Position numbers and translations under genes: made by a program
Shown: positions 49,336-57,517 of the stretch, in pieces
How positions within the stretch are numbered: the stretch's first letter is position 1
Layout: each line of letters starts with the position of its first letter
NCBI GenBank assembly: GCA_947627715.1
Contig: CANQXK010000004.1
Coordinates: 62,001 to 126,000, forward strand
Direction of reading: 5' to 3'
Origin: an uncultured Oscillospiraceae bacterium
GTDB lineage: Bacteria; Bacillota; Clostridia; Oscillospirales; Oscillospiraceae
DNA length: 64,000 bases
The notes under the pieces: generated by a model
Told to the model about the DNA's origin: nothing
The model's input: the letters and a program-made list of their open reading frames with translations, nothing else
Database searches by the model: none

Positions 49336-50751
49336 CTACCTACTCCCCATCGCCTCCTCCGCCTGCTTCGCCAACGCCTCCAGCTCCTCCCCGGTGAGGG
49401 CGAAGAGGTCCACGGTGTCGCCGGGGGCCTCCACCGACGCGCCGGGGGTATAGGCAAGGCGCAGGGGCAGGGCGCGGGCGCTGCCGTCCTCTTCAAGGAC
49501 GATGTCCGAGAGGGTGAAGCCCTCCCGCCCGGCGGCGAGAGTGCCGCGCAGAGCCGCCTCCCGCCCGGTCCCGTCCCGGAGGCGCAGCTCCAGCGCCTCC
49601 TCCCGCCACGTGACGGTGAGCTGGAGGGAGCCGCCCTCCGCCTCGGCGGCGGAGAGGGTGTGCCTGTACCCCTCCGGCCCGGAGGCGACGTCGCTTTGGA
49701 ACGTCAGCGTCTGGCCGCCGGAGGTGAGAAACCCGGTGACGCTCTCCCCGGTGAGCAGCTCCACGCCCAGGCGCGTGAGCGCGCCGTCCTCTTCTAAAAT
49801 GGAGACCCCCACGGCGCACAAAAGCCCCTCCGCCGTGACGAACTCCACCCGGACACGCGCCCCGGAGGCGCGCAGGGCCTCCTCCGTGCGCAAAAACCAG
49901 CTTTCCGATAGAAACGCGCCGTCCCCCTCCGCAAGCGCACACAGCTTCCGCAGGGCCGACAGGGCGGGGCTTGCCTCCACGGCCTCCCGCCACAGGGCCG
50001 TCAGGTCCCCCAGCGCCCCGCCGTCCAGGTCGCCGGTGATGAGGGTCCCCTCCGCGCCGCGCCCATCCAGGTCAACCGAGGTCCGCTGGCTGGTGAGGGC
50101 CATGACGGACACAAGGTCACGAAACCGCGCCTCAGTCCCCTCCCGTAGGGCGCGCCCATCGGGGACCGGGGCCTCGTCCAGCGCGTCAAGGACCTCGTCC
50201 ACAGGCCGGAGGGCATTCAGGGCCGCCCTGCCTAAAAGTTCCGAAAGGGCGCTGGCGGCCGCCTGACCGTAGAGGCCGCGGGGCATAGCGCCGTAAAATG
50301 CCCCGTCGCCGAAAAGAGCTTCCGAGGACAGCCCGGCAAAATCGGGGCTGAGGTACAAAGAGCCGGACAGGTCGTCCATGCCCGTGGAAAGCTCCCCGTC
50401 CAGACGGGCCGTCCGCGCCTTACCGTCAAAAGTAAGCGACCCGGAAAAGGCCGCGTCCCCGCCGTCCTCCGGGCCGTAGTGGAGGTCAAACCGGCCGGAG
50501 GAGGCCGCCGCCTCCGCCACCGCCGCCAGGGGCGCGCCGCCGTACCGCTCCCGGAGGCGCGCCGCCGTACCGTCCATGGCGTACAGGAGATAGCCCGCCG
50601 GGTCAGCGGTGGGGGAGGGTATGTCCTCCACGGAAAGGCCGCCGCCCTCCCGCCGGGGATCGCTCTCCGCATGGCGGCCGCACCCCGCGCCGGCAAGCGC
50701 AAGGCACACCGCCAGAACCGCCGCCCCGGCCCTTACAATGGGGGATTTCAT
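49336..50751 (-). CDS. Putative lipoprotein of unknown function, paralogue of the 51341-52684 protein
   Basis: A 471-aa exported protein. Signal peptide MKSPIVRAGAAVLAVCLALA followed by a lipobox-like AGAGC. The rest is soluble beta-rich sequence with alternating strands (LYLSPDFAGLSSEALFGDGAFY, LTFQSDVASGPEGYRHTL, LQLTVTWREEALELRL). I do not recognise a named family. It shares length, signal type and the core YLSPDFAGLSSE/YYGPDFVGVASE with the neighbouring lipoprotein, so a duplication is likely. GAAGGGATCGG precedes the ATG at 50751; longer starts are not supported. Confidence 0.75.
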   Translation of the reverse strand: MKSPIVRAGAAVLAVCLALAGAGCGRHAESDPRREGGGLSVEDIPSPTADPAGYLLYAMDGTAARLRERYGGAPLAAVAEAAASSGRFDLHYGPEDGGDAAFSGSLTFDGKARTARLDGELSTGMDDLSGSLYLSPDFAGLSSEALFGDGAFYGAMPRGLYGQAAASALSELLGRAALNALRPVDEVLDALDEAPVPDGRALREGTEARFRDLVSVMALTSQRTSVDLDGRGAEGTLITGDLDGGALGDLTALWREAVEASPALSALRKLCALAEGDGAFLSESWFLRTEEALRASGARVRVEFVTAEGLLCAVGVSILEEDGALTRLGVELLTGESVTGFLTSGGQTLTFQSDVASGPEGYRHTLSAAEAEGGSLQLTVTWREEALELRLRDGTGREAALRGTLAAGREGFTLSDIVLEEDGSARALPLRLAYTPGASVEAPGDTVDLFALTGEELEALAKQAEEAMGSR

Positions 50752-50849
50752 CCGATCCCTTCTTTCGATCCGTTTCGCTCCCATTATACCCCCGCCGGGG
50801 GCAAAGTCAAGAGGTGAGGGGGAGGTAGGCCCCGTTCCCGCACCCAAAT

Positions 50850-51016
50850 GGCTCCCTTGCCGCGAAGCGGGAAGGGAGCTGTCCGGCAACGCCGGACTGA
50901 GGGTTAAACCGACGATAGAGCGGCCTCTTAGGGGATAACCCGATAATAGAGCGGCCCTTTGACGGTGAACCCTCAGTCACGCTGGCGCGTGACAGCTCCC
51001 TTTATCAAAGGGAGCC
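50850..51016. repeat. Family D inverted-repeat element, copy 2
   Basis: Same ends as the 20967 copy (GGCTCCCTTGCC and AAGGGAGCC) with an extra ~35-bp internal duplication (GATAGAGCGGCC and AATAGAGCGGCC). A family A unit in reverse follows at 51041-51083. Confidence 0.75.
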
Positions 51017-51040
51017 AAAGAGGTATTTTGATTTTGATTC

Positions 51041-51083
51041 CGTCGCCTGCGGCGACACCTTCCCCGCCCTGCGGGGAAGGCAT
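51041..51083. repeat. Family A palindromic repeat, reverse orientation
   Basis: CGTCGCCTGCGGCGACACC followed by TTCCCCGCCCTGCGGGGAAGG, the same two-stem unit as in the other clusters. Confidence 0.8.
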
Positions 51084-51340
51084 TTTCCTTAACAAACCCG
51101 CACCTCCGTTGGGGCGCTCCCCGGGGGTGTGTCCAGCAGGGGGCCCGCAGGCCCCCTAAGCTGGTCGTTTTTAAAAGAAAGGGTCCAGGGGAGGGAAAAT
51201 TGAAATCCCTCCCCTGGTTCTTTTTTCTCCTTTGTTACTTTCTCTCTTTTTGGGAATCCAAAAAGAGGAAAGTAAATCCCCGTCCGCCGGCGGCGGACAC
51301 CTCTGCCGTGGTCACGGCACCCCCCGCCGGGGTAAGGCGC
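51084..51340. other. Hairpin-rich spacer after the family A repeat; no gene seen
   Basis: Three strong stems: 51133-51164 (AGGGGGCC/GGCCCCCT inside a CCAGC/GCTGG pair), 51185-51217 (see terminator) and 51235-51275 (TTACTTTC..CTTTTTGG / CCAAAAAGAGGAAAGTAA). Short palindromes TCCGCCGGCGGCGGA and GCCGTGGTCACGGC follow. Confidence 0.6.
51185..51226. terminator. Strong terminator hairpin with T run
   Basis: CCAGGGGAGGGA pairs with TCCCTCCCCTGG and is followed by TTCTTTTTT. On the minus strand the stem is followed by CCCTTTCTTTT, so it can terminate the lipoprotein operon ending at 51341. Confidence 0.75.
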
Positions 51341-52684
51341 TCACTGTAATTCAAACATCAGCTTCAACGTCAGCCTCGCAAGGTCTGCTTCGGTGAGGGC
51401 ACCGGCGTTTTTCGTCTCCGCAGGGCTGGCGACCGTGCCGCCCTGGGTGAGGGTCAGGGTGAGGGGGTTGCGGTCCCCGCGCTCGCCCCGGTACCATATG
51501 CCGTCAAACCGGGCCGCCCCGTCCTCCACGGAGGCGGTCCCCTCTAAGGCGAAGTCCGTGATGTCCAAAGTGTAGCTGTTATAATTGAGCGCCCCGTCCG
51601 GCTCCCACATAAGCCCGGTGATGGTGGGGGTCTCCGACCCCTGGGCGGCGTGAAGCTCCACCCCGGAGGCAAGGTCCAGGCTCACATTGAGCAGGGACTC
51701 CACGGTGAGGGCCAGCTCCGCGCCGGACTGGCCGTAGAGGGAGAGGGTGAAGAGAGGACCGTCGTCCTCCAAGGCGACGGTCTCCACCCGCCCGTCCTTC
51801 AAGGTGAAGGTGAGAACAGCGTCCCCGGCCCCCTCGGAGAGGGCGGCAAACCGGGCCGACAGGTCCTCGCCCCCGTCCACGGGGGACGACGCCAGGGCGG
51901 GGGGCAAAAGGGCGGCCAGGTCCTCTAAGAGCGCCCCGGCCTCCTCCCCGGTGAGGGCGGCGGTGATGACGGTCCCCCCGTTGCTCTCGCTGAGGGTCAA
52001 CTCCGCATTTTGGGCGGCGTCCTTGAGTACGCTCCGTGCGCTGTTCACAAGGCCGGGGGCGGTGAGGGCCGGGATGGCCCCGGCCTCGTCAAGGGCGGCC
52101 TGGGCCTCGTCAAGGGCATCGTCGTCCAGCTCCAAAAGCTTTGCGATGGCGGACCCCGCCAGCTGGCCCTTCAGGTCCTGGGGGACAAGGCCGTAGTAGA
52201 GGCCGGGCTGGCCCAGCTTCTCCGAGGCCACCCCCACAAAATCCGGCCCGTAGTAGAGGGACAGGGGCAGCTCCGCCCCGTCCCCCTCCCCGGAGGGGAT
52301 GCGCAGGACAAGGTCCGCGCCGGCGCGCCGTCCGGCGCTGTCGTAAACGACGGTCCCGGCCACGGTCAAAGCCAGTTCGCCGCTCTCATCGGGGAAGCCC
52401 ACGTCCACATCGGCGGTGAGGGCTTCTGCCTCCAAAAGGGCAAAGAGGGCGGGCAGGGGGCTTGCGTCCAGGCGGGCCTCCAGGTCCGAAAGGGTGACGT
52501 CCGCGGCGTCGGAGAGAATTTTGCCGGGGTCGGGCTTCTCCTCCGGCGGGAGGGTGGGGGCGGGACCGGCGGTCTGGGTTTCCCCGCCGTCCGGCGGGGC
52601 CTTTTTCTCACACCCGGCGGGGAGGAGCATCAGCAGGCACAGACCGAGCGCCGCGAGGGCGCGGGGAAGGGTAGAGCGTTTCAT
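51341..52684 (-). CDS. Putative lipoprotein of unknown function, last gene of the DUF4358/MBOAT operon
   Basis: A 447-aa lipoprotein: MKRSTLPRALAALGLCLLML signal with LPAGC lipobox, then a Pro/Glu linker and a beta-rich body (LPLSLYYGPDFVGVASEKLG, ALTGEEAGALLEDLAALL, YNSYTLDITDFALEGTASV). Not recognised. Its ATG lies 5 bases after the DHHW gene stop, so it belongs to that operon. A paralogue follows at 49336-50751. A role in envelope polysaccharide modification is inferred from context only. Confidence 0.75.
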   Translation of the reverse strand: MKRSTLPRALAALGLCLLMLLPAGCEKKAPPDGGETQTAGPAPTLPPEEKPDPGKILSDAADVTLSDLEARLDASPLPALFALLEAEALTADVDVGFPDESGELALTVAGTVVYDSAGRRAGADLVLRIPSGEGDGAELPLSLYYGPDFVGVASEKLGQPGLYYGLVPQDLKGQLAGSAIAKLLELDDDALDEAQAALDEAGAIPALTAPGLVNSARSVLKDAAQNAELTLSESNGGTVITAALTGEEAGALLEDLAALLPPALASSPVDGGEDLSARFAALSEGAGDAVLTFTLKDGRVETVALEDDGPLFTLSLYGQSGAELALTVESLLNVSLDLASGVELHAAQGSETPTITGLMWEPDGALNYNSYTLDITDFALEGTASVEDGAARFDGIWYRGERGDRNPLTLTLTQGGTVASPAETKNAGALTEADLARLTLKLMFELQ

Positions 52685-52689
52685 TCAGA

Positions 52690-53787
52690 TCACCTCATGA
52701 TCATAGCGGTGTTCAGCACCAGGGTGGAGTTGATAAAGAGAACGTCCGAACCCGGCGTGAACGTGACGGCGTTGGGCAGGTACGCGCTGGACACGTACCG
52801 AAGGTCGATCACCGTGATTTTCTTATACGCCCCGGCAAACAGGGGGGCCAGGGACGAGCCGAAGGAGTCCCGGAAGATGTAGAGTTCCCTGTCCGTGCGC
52901 GCGCCGGGACACTCTATCTCAATGATAGGCTGAGTGCCGCCCAAAAATACATCGTATCCGTCCATTCCCTCAAAAAGCTCCGTGGGGTAGAGGGTATCGT
53001 ACTTGTACATGGGGCCGGAGACGATGGCCGCGTCGGTGTCCGGGCTTGTGAGGTACGTTAAGGAGTCCGGCGGCACAGGCACCGCCGCCTGGCCCAGATA
53101 CACCCCCCGGAAGGGGGAGAGGGTGCGGGCGGTGTAGGCGCTCTCCGGGGTCAGGGCGTCCTCCGTGCCCATGGCGCGGGCAAGCGCCGCCACGGTGTCA
53201 AACAGCGCCGGCTGCATCCAATGGGTGTCGGTGCGGTAGTACTTGTCCGCGGAGAGGGTGTCCAGAATGTCGATGTACCGCGCCCCGGTGACGGAGGAGC
53301 GCATGATGGAAAAGAGTCCGTCGTAGTCAAGCGTGGGCCTCCCCTCCTCCCGCACAAACCAGCTCTTGTCCGGGACCACGGTGAAGTAGACGTTGCACTC
53401 TGACAGCAGATCCTGGCAGACGGTGTTGTAGAGCCGGGCGGCGTACTGGATCTGATCGGTGTTGGTCACCGTCTCGGTCTTGTAAATGCCCCCGTCCTTC
53501 AGGAAGATGCCGTTGGAGTCCATCTGCCGGAGAACGTCGAAGCGGAAGAGCGCGTTCACCGTTCGGAAGCCCTCCCGCAGAGGGAACTGGTCCAAAAGGT
53601 AGCTCTCCAAATCGTCGGAGAACTGGCGGTTGAAGAGGGCCTTCGCGGACAGCTCCGGGGCCTGCGCCAGCTCCCGCCGCTCCGTTTCGCTGTTGGCCCG
53701 GTCGGGGAGAAGGAGCTGCCCCAGGGCGAAGCCGAAGATGAGGCAGACGAACACGGCCACGGTGAGGATATATTTCACTTTTTTCAT
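52690..53787 (-). CDS. DHHW/AlgJ-like protein, probable polysaccharide acetylation partner
   Basis: A 365-aa membrane-anchored extracytoplasmic protein. The N-terminal helix is VKYILTVAVFVCLIFGFAL. The rest resembles the AlgJ/AlgX-type SGNH-like fold of the DHHW family: RELAQAPELSAKALFNRQF, YYRTDTHWMQPALF (catalytic-type DxHW) and ELYIFRDSFGSSLAPLFAG (Ser-containing block). In alginate systems such proteins transfer acetyl groups received from the MBOAT protein to the glycan. It lies 12 bases after the MBOAT gene. Confidence 0.85.
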   Translation of the reverse strand: MKKVKYILTVAVFVCLIFGFALGQLLLPDRANSETERRELAQAPELSAKALFNRQFSDDLESYLLDQFPLREGFRTVNALFRFDVLRQMDSNGIFLKDGGIYKTETVTNTDQIQYAARLYNTVCQDLLSECNVYFTVVPDKSWFVREEGRPTLDYDGLFSIMRSSVTGARYIDILDTLSADKYYRTDTHWMQPALFDTVAALARAMGTEDALTPESAYTARTLSPFRGVYLGQAAVPVPPDSLTYLTSPDTDAAIVSGPMYKYDTLYPTELFEGMDGYDVFLGGTQPIIEIECPGARTDRELYIFRDSFGSSLAPLFAGAYKKITVIDLRYVSSAYLPNAVTFTPGSDVLFINSTLVLNTAMIMR

Positions 53788-53799
53788 GTCCGTCCCCCC

Positions 53800-55191
53800 T
53801 TAAAAGCGGAAATACAAAAACGGATTGAAGGACCCGTTGATGATGAACGCGGTGCTCAGCGCCAGCAGCACCGCCGTGGCCAGAGGCTCCAGCGCCACCT
53901 TGGGGGCCTCGTGGAGCTTGTTGTAGAGGAGCTTCGGCAGGGGCGTAGCGCCGATGACGGCGGCCAAAATCGCCACGGCGTAGCTTCTCAGGTAATAGAC
54001 CGCCTCGCCGGACACCAAGGGGATGCCCCCCGCGCCGAAGAGGCCGCCGATGTCGGACACCACGCCCTTCAGCCCGGCGGCGTTGAACACCACGAAGCTC
54101 AGCACCACCACAAAGAGGACGTAGACGTGGTTCACAAAGCCGGGAAGCTTCTCCAAGAGCTTGCCCAGCCAGAGTTTTTCCACAATGAGTAGCACCCCGA
54201 ACATCACGCCCCACAGGACGAAATTCCACTCCGCCCCGTGCCACAGGCCCGTGAGGATCCACACCACGGCTATGTTCCGAAGCCACTTGAGTTTGGTGGT
54301 GCGGTTGCCCCCCAGGGGGATGTACACGTAGTCCCGGAACCAGCCGCCCAGGGTCATGTGCCAGCGCCGCCAGAACTCGGTGATGGACTTGGAGATGTAG
54401 GGGTAGTTGAAGTTCTCCGGGAACTTAAAGCCGAACATGGCCCCCAATCCGATGGCCATATCCGAGTAGCCGGAGAAGTCGAAGTAGATCTGCAGGGCGT
54501 AAGCCACGGCGTAGAGCCAGTAGAAGAGCACCGACTTGTCCCCGGAGTCCCGGAAGATCTGGGTCAGCTCCCCCATGACGTTGGCGATAAGCACCTTCTT
54601 GCCCATGCCGAAGGCGAAGCGCCGGATGCCCAGGGCCGCCCCCTCCAGGGTGTGACGGCGGTCCTCAAGCTCCGCGGCCACGTCCACATACCGCACGATG
54701 GGGCCGGCGATGAGCTGGGGGAAGAGGCACACGAAGGTGGCCATGGTGGCAAGGTCGCGCTGAGCGTGGGCGCGGCCGCGGTACACGTCGATGGTGTAGC
54801 TCATGGTCTGGAAGGTGAAGAAGCTGATGCCGATGGGCAGGGGGACCCCGGTCTTGGGGATGGAGGCGCCGAAGACGGCGTTCACCGTCCCGATGAGGAA
54901 GTCCGTGTATTTGAAAAAGCCCAGCATCCCCAGATTGATAACGATGCTGGAGATGAGGGCGATTTTGGCCTTGCGGTCCCCCCGGTGCTTTTCAATGACG
55001 AGGCTGTGGATCCAGTCCGACAGGGACGAAAAGACCAGCAGCAGCACGTAGACCGGCTCGCCGAAGAAGTAGAAGATCAGGCTCCCCACAAGGAGCACGG
55101 CGTTTTTCCAGCGCACGCCCGGCGCGATGAAGTAGCACAGCAGAATGGCGGGCAGGAAGGCGTAGAGGAAGGTCGCTCCCGAAAACAGCAT
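53800..55191 (-). CDS. MBOAT-family O-acyltransferase (AlgI-like)
   Basis: A 463-aa polytopic membrane protein that should carry acyl (usually acetyl) groups across the membrane for O-acylation of exopolysaccharide or wall polymers. Motifs: FFTFQTMSYTIDVYRG, ELTQIFRDSG, YFDFSGYSDMAIGLGAMFG, SITEFWRRWHMTLGGWFRDYVYIPLGG and the catalytic His in LTGLWHGAEWNFVLWG. Membrane segments run through most of it. Partner of the downstream DHHW protein; the glycan acceptor is unknown because no synthase is in the window. Confidence 0.94.
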   Translation of the reverse strand: MLFSGATFLYAFLPAILLCYFIAPGVRWKNAVLLVGSLIFYFFGEPVYVLLLVFSSLSDWIHSLVIEKHRGDRKAKIALISSIVINLGMLGFFKYTDFLIGTVNAVFGASIPKTGVPLPIGISFFTFQTMSYTIDVYRGRAHAQRDLATMATFVCLFPQLIAGPIVRYVDVAAELEDRRHTLEGAALGIRRFAFGMGKKVLIANVMGELTQIFRDSGDKSVLFYWLYAVAYALQIYFDFSGYSDMAIGLGAMFGFKFPENFNYPYISKSITEFWRRWHMTLGGWFRDYVYIPLGGNRTTKLKWLRNIAVVWILTGLWHGAEWNFVLWGVMFGVLLIVEKLWLGKLLEKLPGFVNHVYVLFVVVLSFVVFNAAGLKGVVSDIGGLFGAGGIPLVSGEAVYYLRSYAVAILAAVIGATPLPKLLYNKLHEAPKVALEPLATAVLLALSTAFIINGSFNPFLYFRF

Positions 55192-55225
55192 AGGCGTTTC
55201 TCCCTTGCGTGTATTGATGGAAAAG

Positions 55226-55252
55226 GGCGGGTATGGAACCCGCCCCTGCGGC
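55226..55252. repeat. GGGCGGG/CCCGCCC hairpin, dispersed repeat copy 3
   Basis: GGGCGGGTATGGAACCCGCCC between DUF4358 and MBOAT genes, the same core as at 1834 and 31137. It lies inside an operon, so it may influence segmental mRNA stability. Confidence 0.6.
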
Positions 55253-55271
55253 GATCACGCGAATGAGCTTC

Positions 55272-55778
55272 TCAGGCGTTGAAGGCGTCGATGAAATCCT
55301 GCGCCTTCAGGCCCAGTTCGGAGGAGGTCATCACAAAGAGCACCAACCCGTCCTTGACCGCCGAACCCACGGAGTCCGCCGTCATGCAGATCATCCAGCC
55401 GGGGTTGGCGTTCTTCTCCAGCTCCGCCTTCAGGTCCTCCGCGCTCTGGCCCTCGCCGGGCTGGATGAGCAGGACCACGTGGGCCTGGCCCATCATGGGC
55501 TGGTTCACGGCGACCTTGGCCCCTGCGGGTACGTCCATGTTGTTGAACCAGTTCTTGAAAAGCCCGTCGGTCTCAAAGCCGGCGTCCTTCAGGGCGGCGA
55601 AGGAGGTGGTCTCCACGGGCATCTCCCCGGTCTTGCCCTCGCAGATGGCGGAGAGCTTCTCCACCAGCTCCTCATCGGTGAGGTTGGAGGCGTTCTCGCC
55701 CTGCTCCCCGCCCTTGCCGCAGGCGGCCAGAGCCAGGACCAGCACAAGGGCCAGTGTAAACGCGATTGCCTTTTTCAT
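55272..55778 (-). CDS. DUF4358 lipoprotein
   Basis: A 168-aa lipoprotein: signal MKKAIAFTLALVLVLALAAC with lipobox LAAC. The C-terminal DUF4358-like domain has AHVVLLIQPGEGQSAEDL, NPGWMICMTADSV and DGLVLFVMTSSELG. The function of the domain is not known; it recurs near MBOAT/DHHW genes. Of two ATGs, 55778 has AGGAG at better spacing than 55784. The preceding gene encodes a close paralogue with a long Pro-rich linker. Confidence 0.88.
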   Translation of the reverse strand: MKKAIAFTLALVLVLALAACGKGGEQGENASNLTDEELVEKLSAICEGKTGEMPVETTSFAALKDAGFETDGLFKNWFNNMDVPAGAKVAVNQPMMGQAHVVLLIQPGEGQSAEDLKAELEKNANPGWMICMTADSVGSAVKDGLVLFVMTSSELGLKAQDFIDAFNA

Positions 55779-55809
55779 TGTCATTTCTCCTTAAAAATAG
55801 TATTTATCA

Positions 55810-56676
55810 TCACCCGTTGAACGCGGCGATAACTGCATCGGCGATCTCCTCGCTGGACATGACGAAGAGGACAAGGCCGTCCTTCACGGCAGCTTGCACC
55901 GACTCCGCCGTGGCGCACACAAGCCAGCGGGGATTGGCGTTCTGCTCCAGGGTCCTGGCGTAATCCTCCGCGCTCTGGCCCTCCGGCGGCTCCAGGAGCA
56001 TCACCACATGGGCGGGCGGGGCCATCTCCAGATGGTTCAGGGCCACCCGCTGGCCCTGGGCATATTGAACCGCCCCGCCGAAGTAGTTGGAAAACTCCCC
56101 GGCGTTCCGAAGGCCCGCGCAGAAGGAACCCTCCACGGTGTCCGCGCACAGGGCCTCCAGCTTGTCCACCAGGTCCCCCGCGTCGGCTACGGGCACATCC
56201 GGGGCCTCTTCGCCGCCCTGGCTGCCGGGGGTCACGATGCCGCCGGGGCCGAGCTGGAAGCCGGGGCCGCCAAAGCCGGGGGTCCCGCCCCCGCCGGGTC
56301 CCGTCTCCGGGGGCGTGGTCTCAGGAGGTGTGGTCTCAGGAGGCGTGGTCTCAGGAGGCGTCGTCTCAGGGGGTGTGGTCTCAGGAGGCCGCGTCTCAGG
56401 GGGCGTCGTCTCAGGAGGCGTCGTCTCAGGAGGCGTCGTCTCAGGGGGCGTTGTCTCAGGGGGCGTTGTCTCAGGGGGCCGCGTCTCAGGAGGCGTTGTT
56501 TCAGGGGGTGTCGTCTCAGGAGGGGTTGTCTCAGGGGGATTCGTCTCAGGAGGTGTCGTCTCCTGGGATTGCGTCTCCGGGGACTGAGTCCCCGAGGGCG
56601 GGTCATTCCGCCCGCCGCAGGCGGCCAGGGACATCGCCAACGCCAGGCAGAGGACAAAAAGAAGGGGCTTTCTCAT
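55810..56676 (-). CDS. DUF4358 lipoprotein with PPET-repeat linker
   Basis: A 288-aa lipoprotein. Signal MRKPLLFVLCLALAMSLAAC with LAAC lipobox; residues about 45-130 are roughly 17 PPET(T/N/R/G) pentapeptides; then a Gly-rich hinge and a DUF4358-like domain (AHVVMLLEPPEGQSAEDY, NPRWLVCATAESV, DGLVLFVMSSEEI). The linker probably spans the peptidoglycan to present the domain. First gene of the minus-strand operon running to 51341. ATG at 56676 behind AAAAGGAGCGTAATGAA. Confidence 0.88.
   Translation of the reverse strand: MRKPLLFVLCLALAMSLAACGGRNDPPSGTQSPETQSQETTPPETNPPETTPPETTPPETTPPETRPPETTPPETTPPETTPPETTPPETTPPETRPPETTPPETTPPETTPPETTPPETTPPETGPGGGGTPGFGGPGFQLGPGGIVTPGSQGGEEAPDVPVADAGDLVDKLEALCADTVEGSFCAGLRNAGEFSNYFGGAVQYAQGQRVALNHLEMAPPAHVVMLLEPPEGQSAEDYARTLEQNANPRWLVCATAESVQAAVKDGLVLFVMSSEEIADAVIAAFNG
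56290..56580. repeat. In-frame 15-bp tandem repeats encoding PPET units, with 90-bp higher-order period
   Basis: About 17 copies of a 15-bp unit (GTCTCAGGxGGxGT-type on the plus strand) within the upstream DUF4358 gene. The CCGCGTCTCAGG variant (PPETR) occurs at 56389 and 56479, exactly 90 bases (six units) apart. Confidence 0.85.
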
Positions 56677-56788
56677 TTCATTACGCTCCTTTTCCTTGAT
56701 GAGGCGGCGAAGCGCGCCGCCTTGGGTACTGTCCTTATGACACCGCGCCCTTCTAAAATGTTCCACGAAAAGCAAAAAAGCTTTCCAA

Positions 56789-57517
56789 TCATTTCCCGTC
56801 TATGCCGGCGATGGCCCGCACCACGGCCCCGGCCAGAATGAGGCCGGCGGCGGAGGGGACGAAGGCGCAGCTTCCGGGGACGGCCCGGCGGCCCGGCTCG
56901 GAGCGTGTCCCGGCCTCCTCCGGGGAGGGGGTCCGGGGCGGCTCAGGGGACCACACCACCCGGAGGCTCAAAATGCCCCGGCGGCGCAGCTCCCGGCGCA
57001 TCACCCGCGCCAGGGGGTCGAACTGCGTCTCATAGAGGTCGGCGACCCGGAAAGCCGTGGGGTCCAGCTTGTTCCCCGCGCCCATGGAGGAGATCACCGG
57101 CGTGCCGGCCTCGTGACACCGGGTCACCAGCTCCAGCTTGGCGGACACGGTGTCCACCGCGTCCACCACGTAGTCGTAGCGGGAGAAGTCAAAGAGGGAG
57201 GCGGTGTCCGGGCCGAAGAAGAGGGGATAGGTCCGCACCTCGATCTCCGGGTCGATGTCCCGGATGCGGGCGGCGGCGGCCTCGGTCTTCAGCATCCCCA
57301 CGGTGGAGTGGAGGGCAAAGAGCTGGCGGTTTATGTTGGAGAGGCTCACCGTGTCCCGGTCCACAAGCTCCAGGTGTCCCACGCCGGAGCGGGCCAGCGC
57401 CTCAGCCGCGTGGCCCCCCACGCCGCCCAGGCCAAAGACGGCCACGCGGCTCTCCCGGAGCCTGCGAAGCCCGTCCTCCCCCAGGAGCATGGCGGTGCGG
57501 CCCAGCTCCTCCTTCAT
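56789..57517 (-). CDS. tcdA: tRNA threonylcarbamoyladenosine dehydratase
   Basis: A 242-aa E1-like (ThiF/MoeB fold) enzyme that cyclises t6A to ct6A at position 37 of ANN-decoding tRNAs. ATP-binding VAVFGLGGVGGHAAEALARSG, LVDRDTVSLSNINRQ, then YVVDAVDTVSAKLEL and PVISSMGAGNKLDPTAFRVAD, a typical TcdA stretch. Overlaps the stop of the upstream gene by 4 bases (57514-57517), so translation is coupled. Confidence 0.92.
   Translation of the reverse strand: MKEELGRTAMLLGEDGLRRLRESRVAVFGLGGVGGHAAEALARSGVGHLELVDRDTVSLSNINRQLFALHSTVGMLKTEAAAARIRDIDPEIEVRTYPLFFGPDTASLFDFSRYDYVVDAVDTVSAKLELVTRCHEAGTPVISSMGAGNKLDPTAFRVADLYETQFDPLARVMRRELRRRGILSLRVVWSPEPPRTPSPEEAGTRSEPGRRAVPGSCAFVPSAAGLILAGAVVRAIAGIDGK

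Noticed and set aside
56290-56580. Short regular repeats that might look like a CRISPR array
   Set aside because: Unit is 15 bp with no spacers and is in frame inside a lipoprotein gene encoding PPET.
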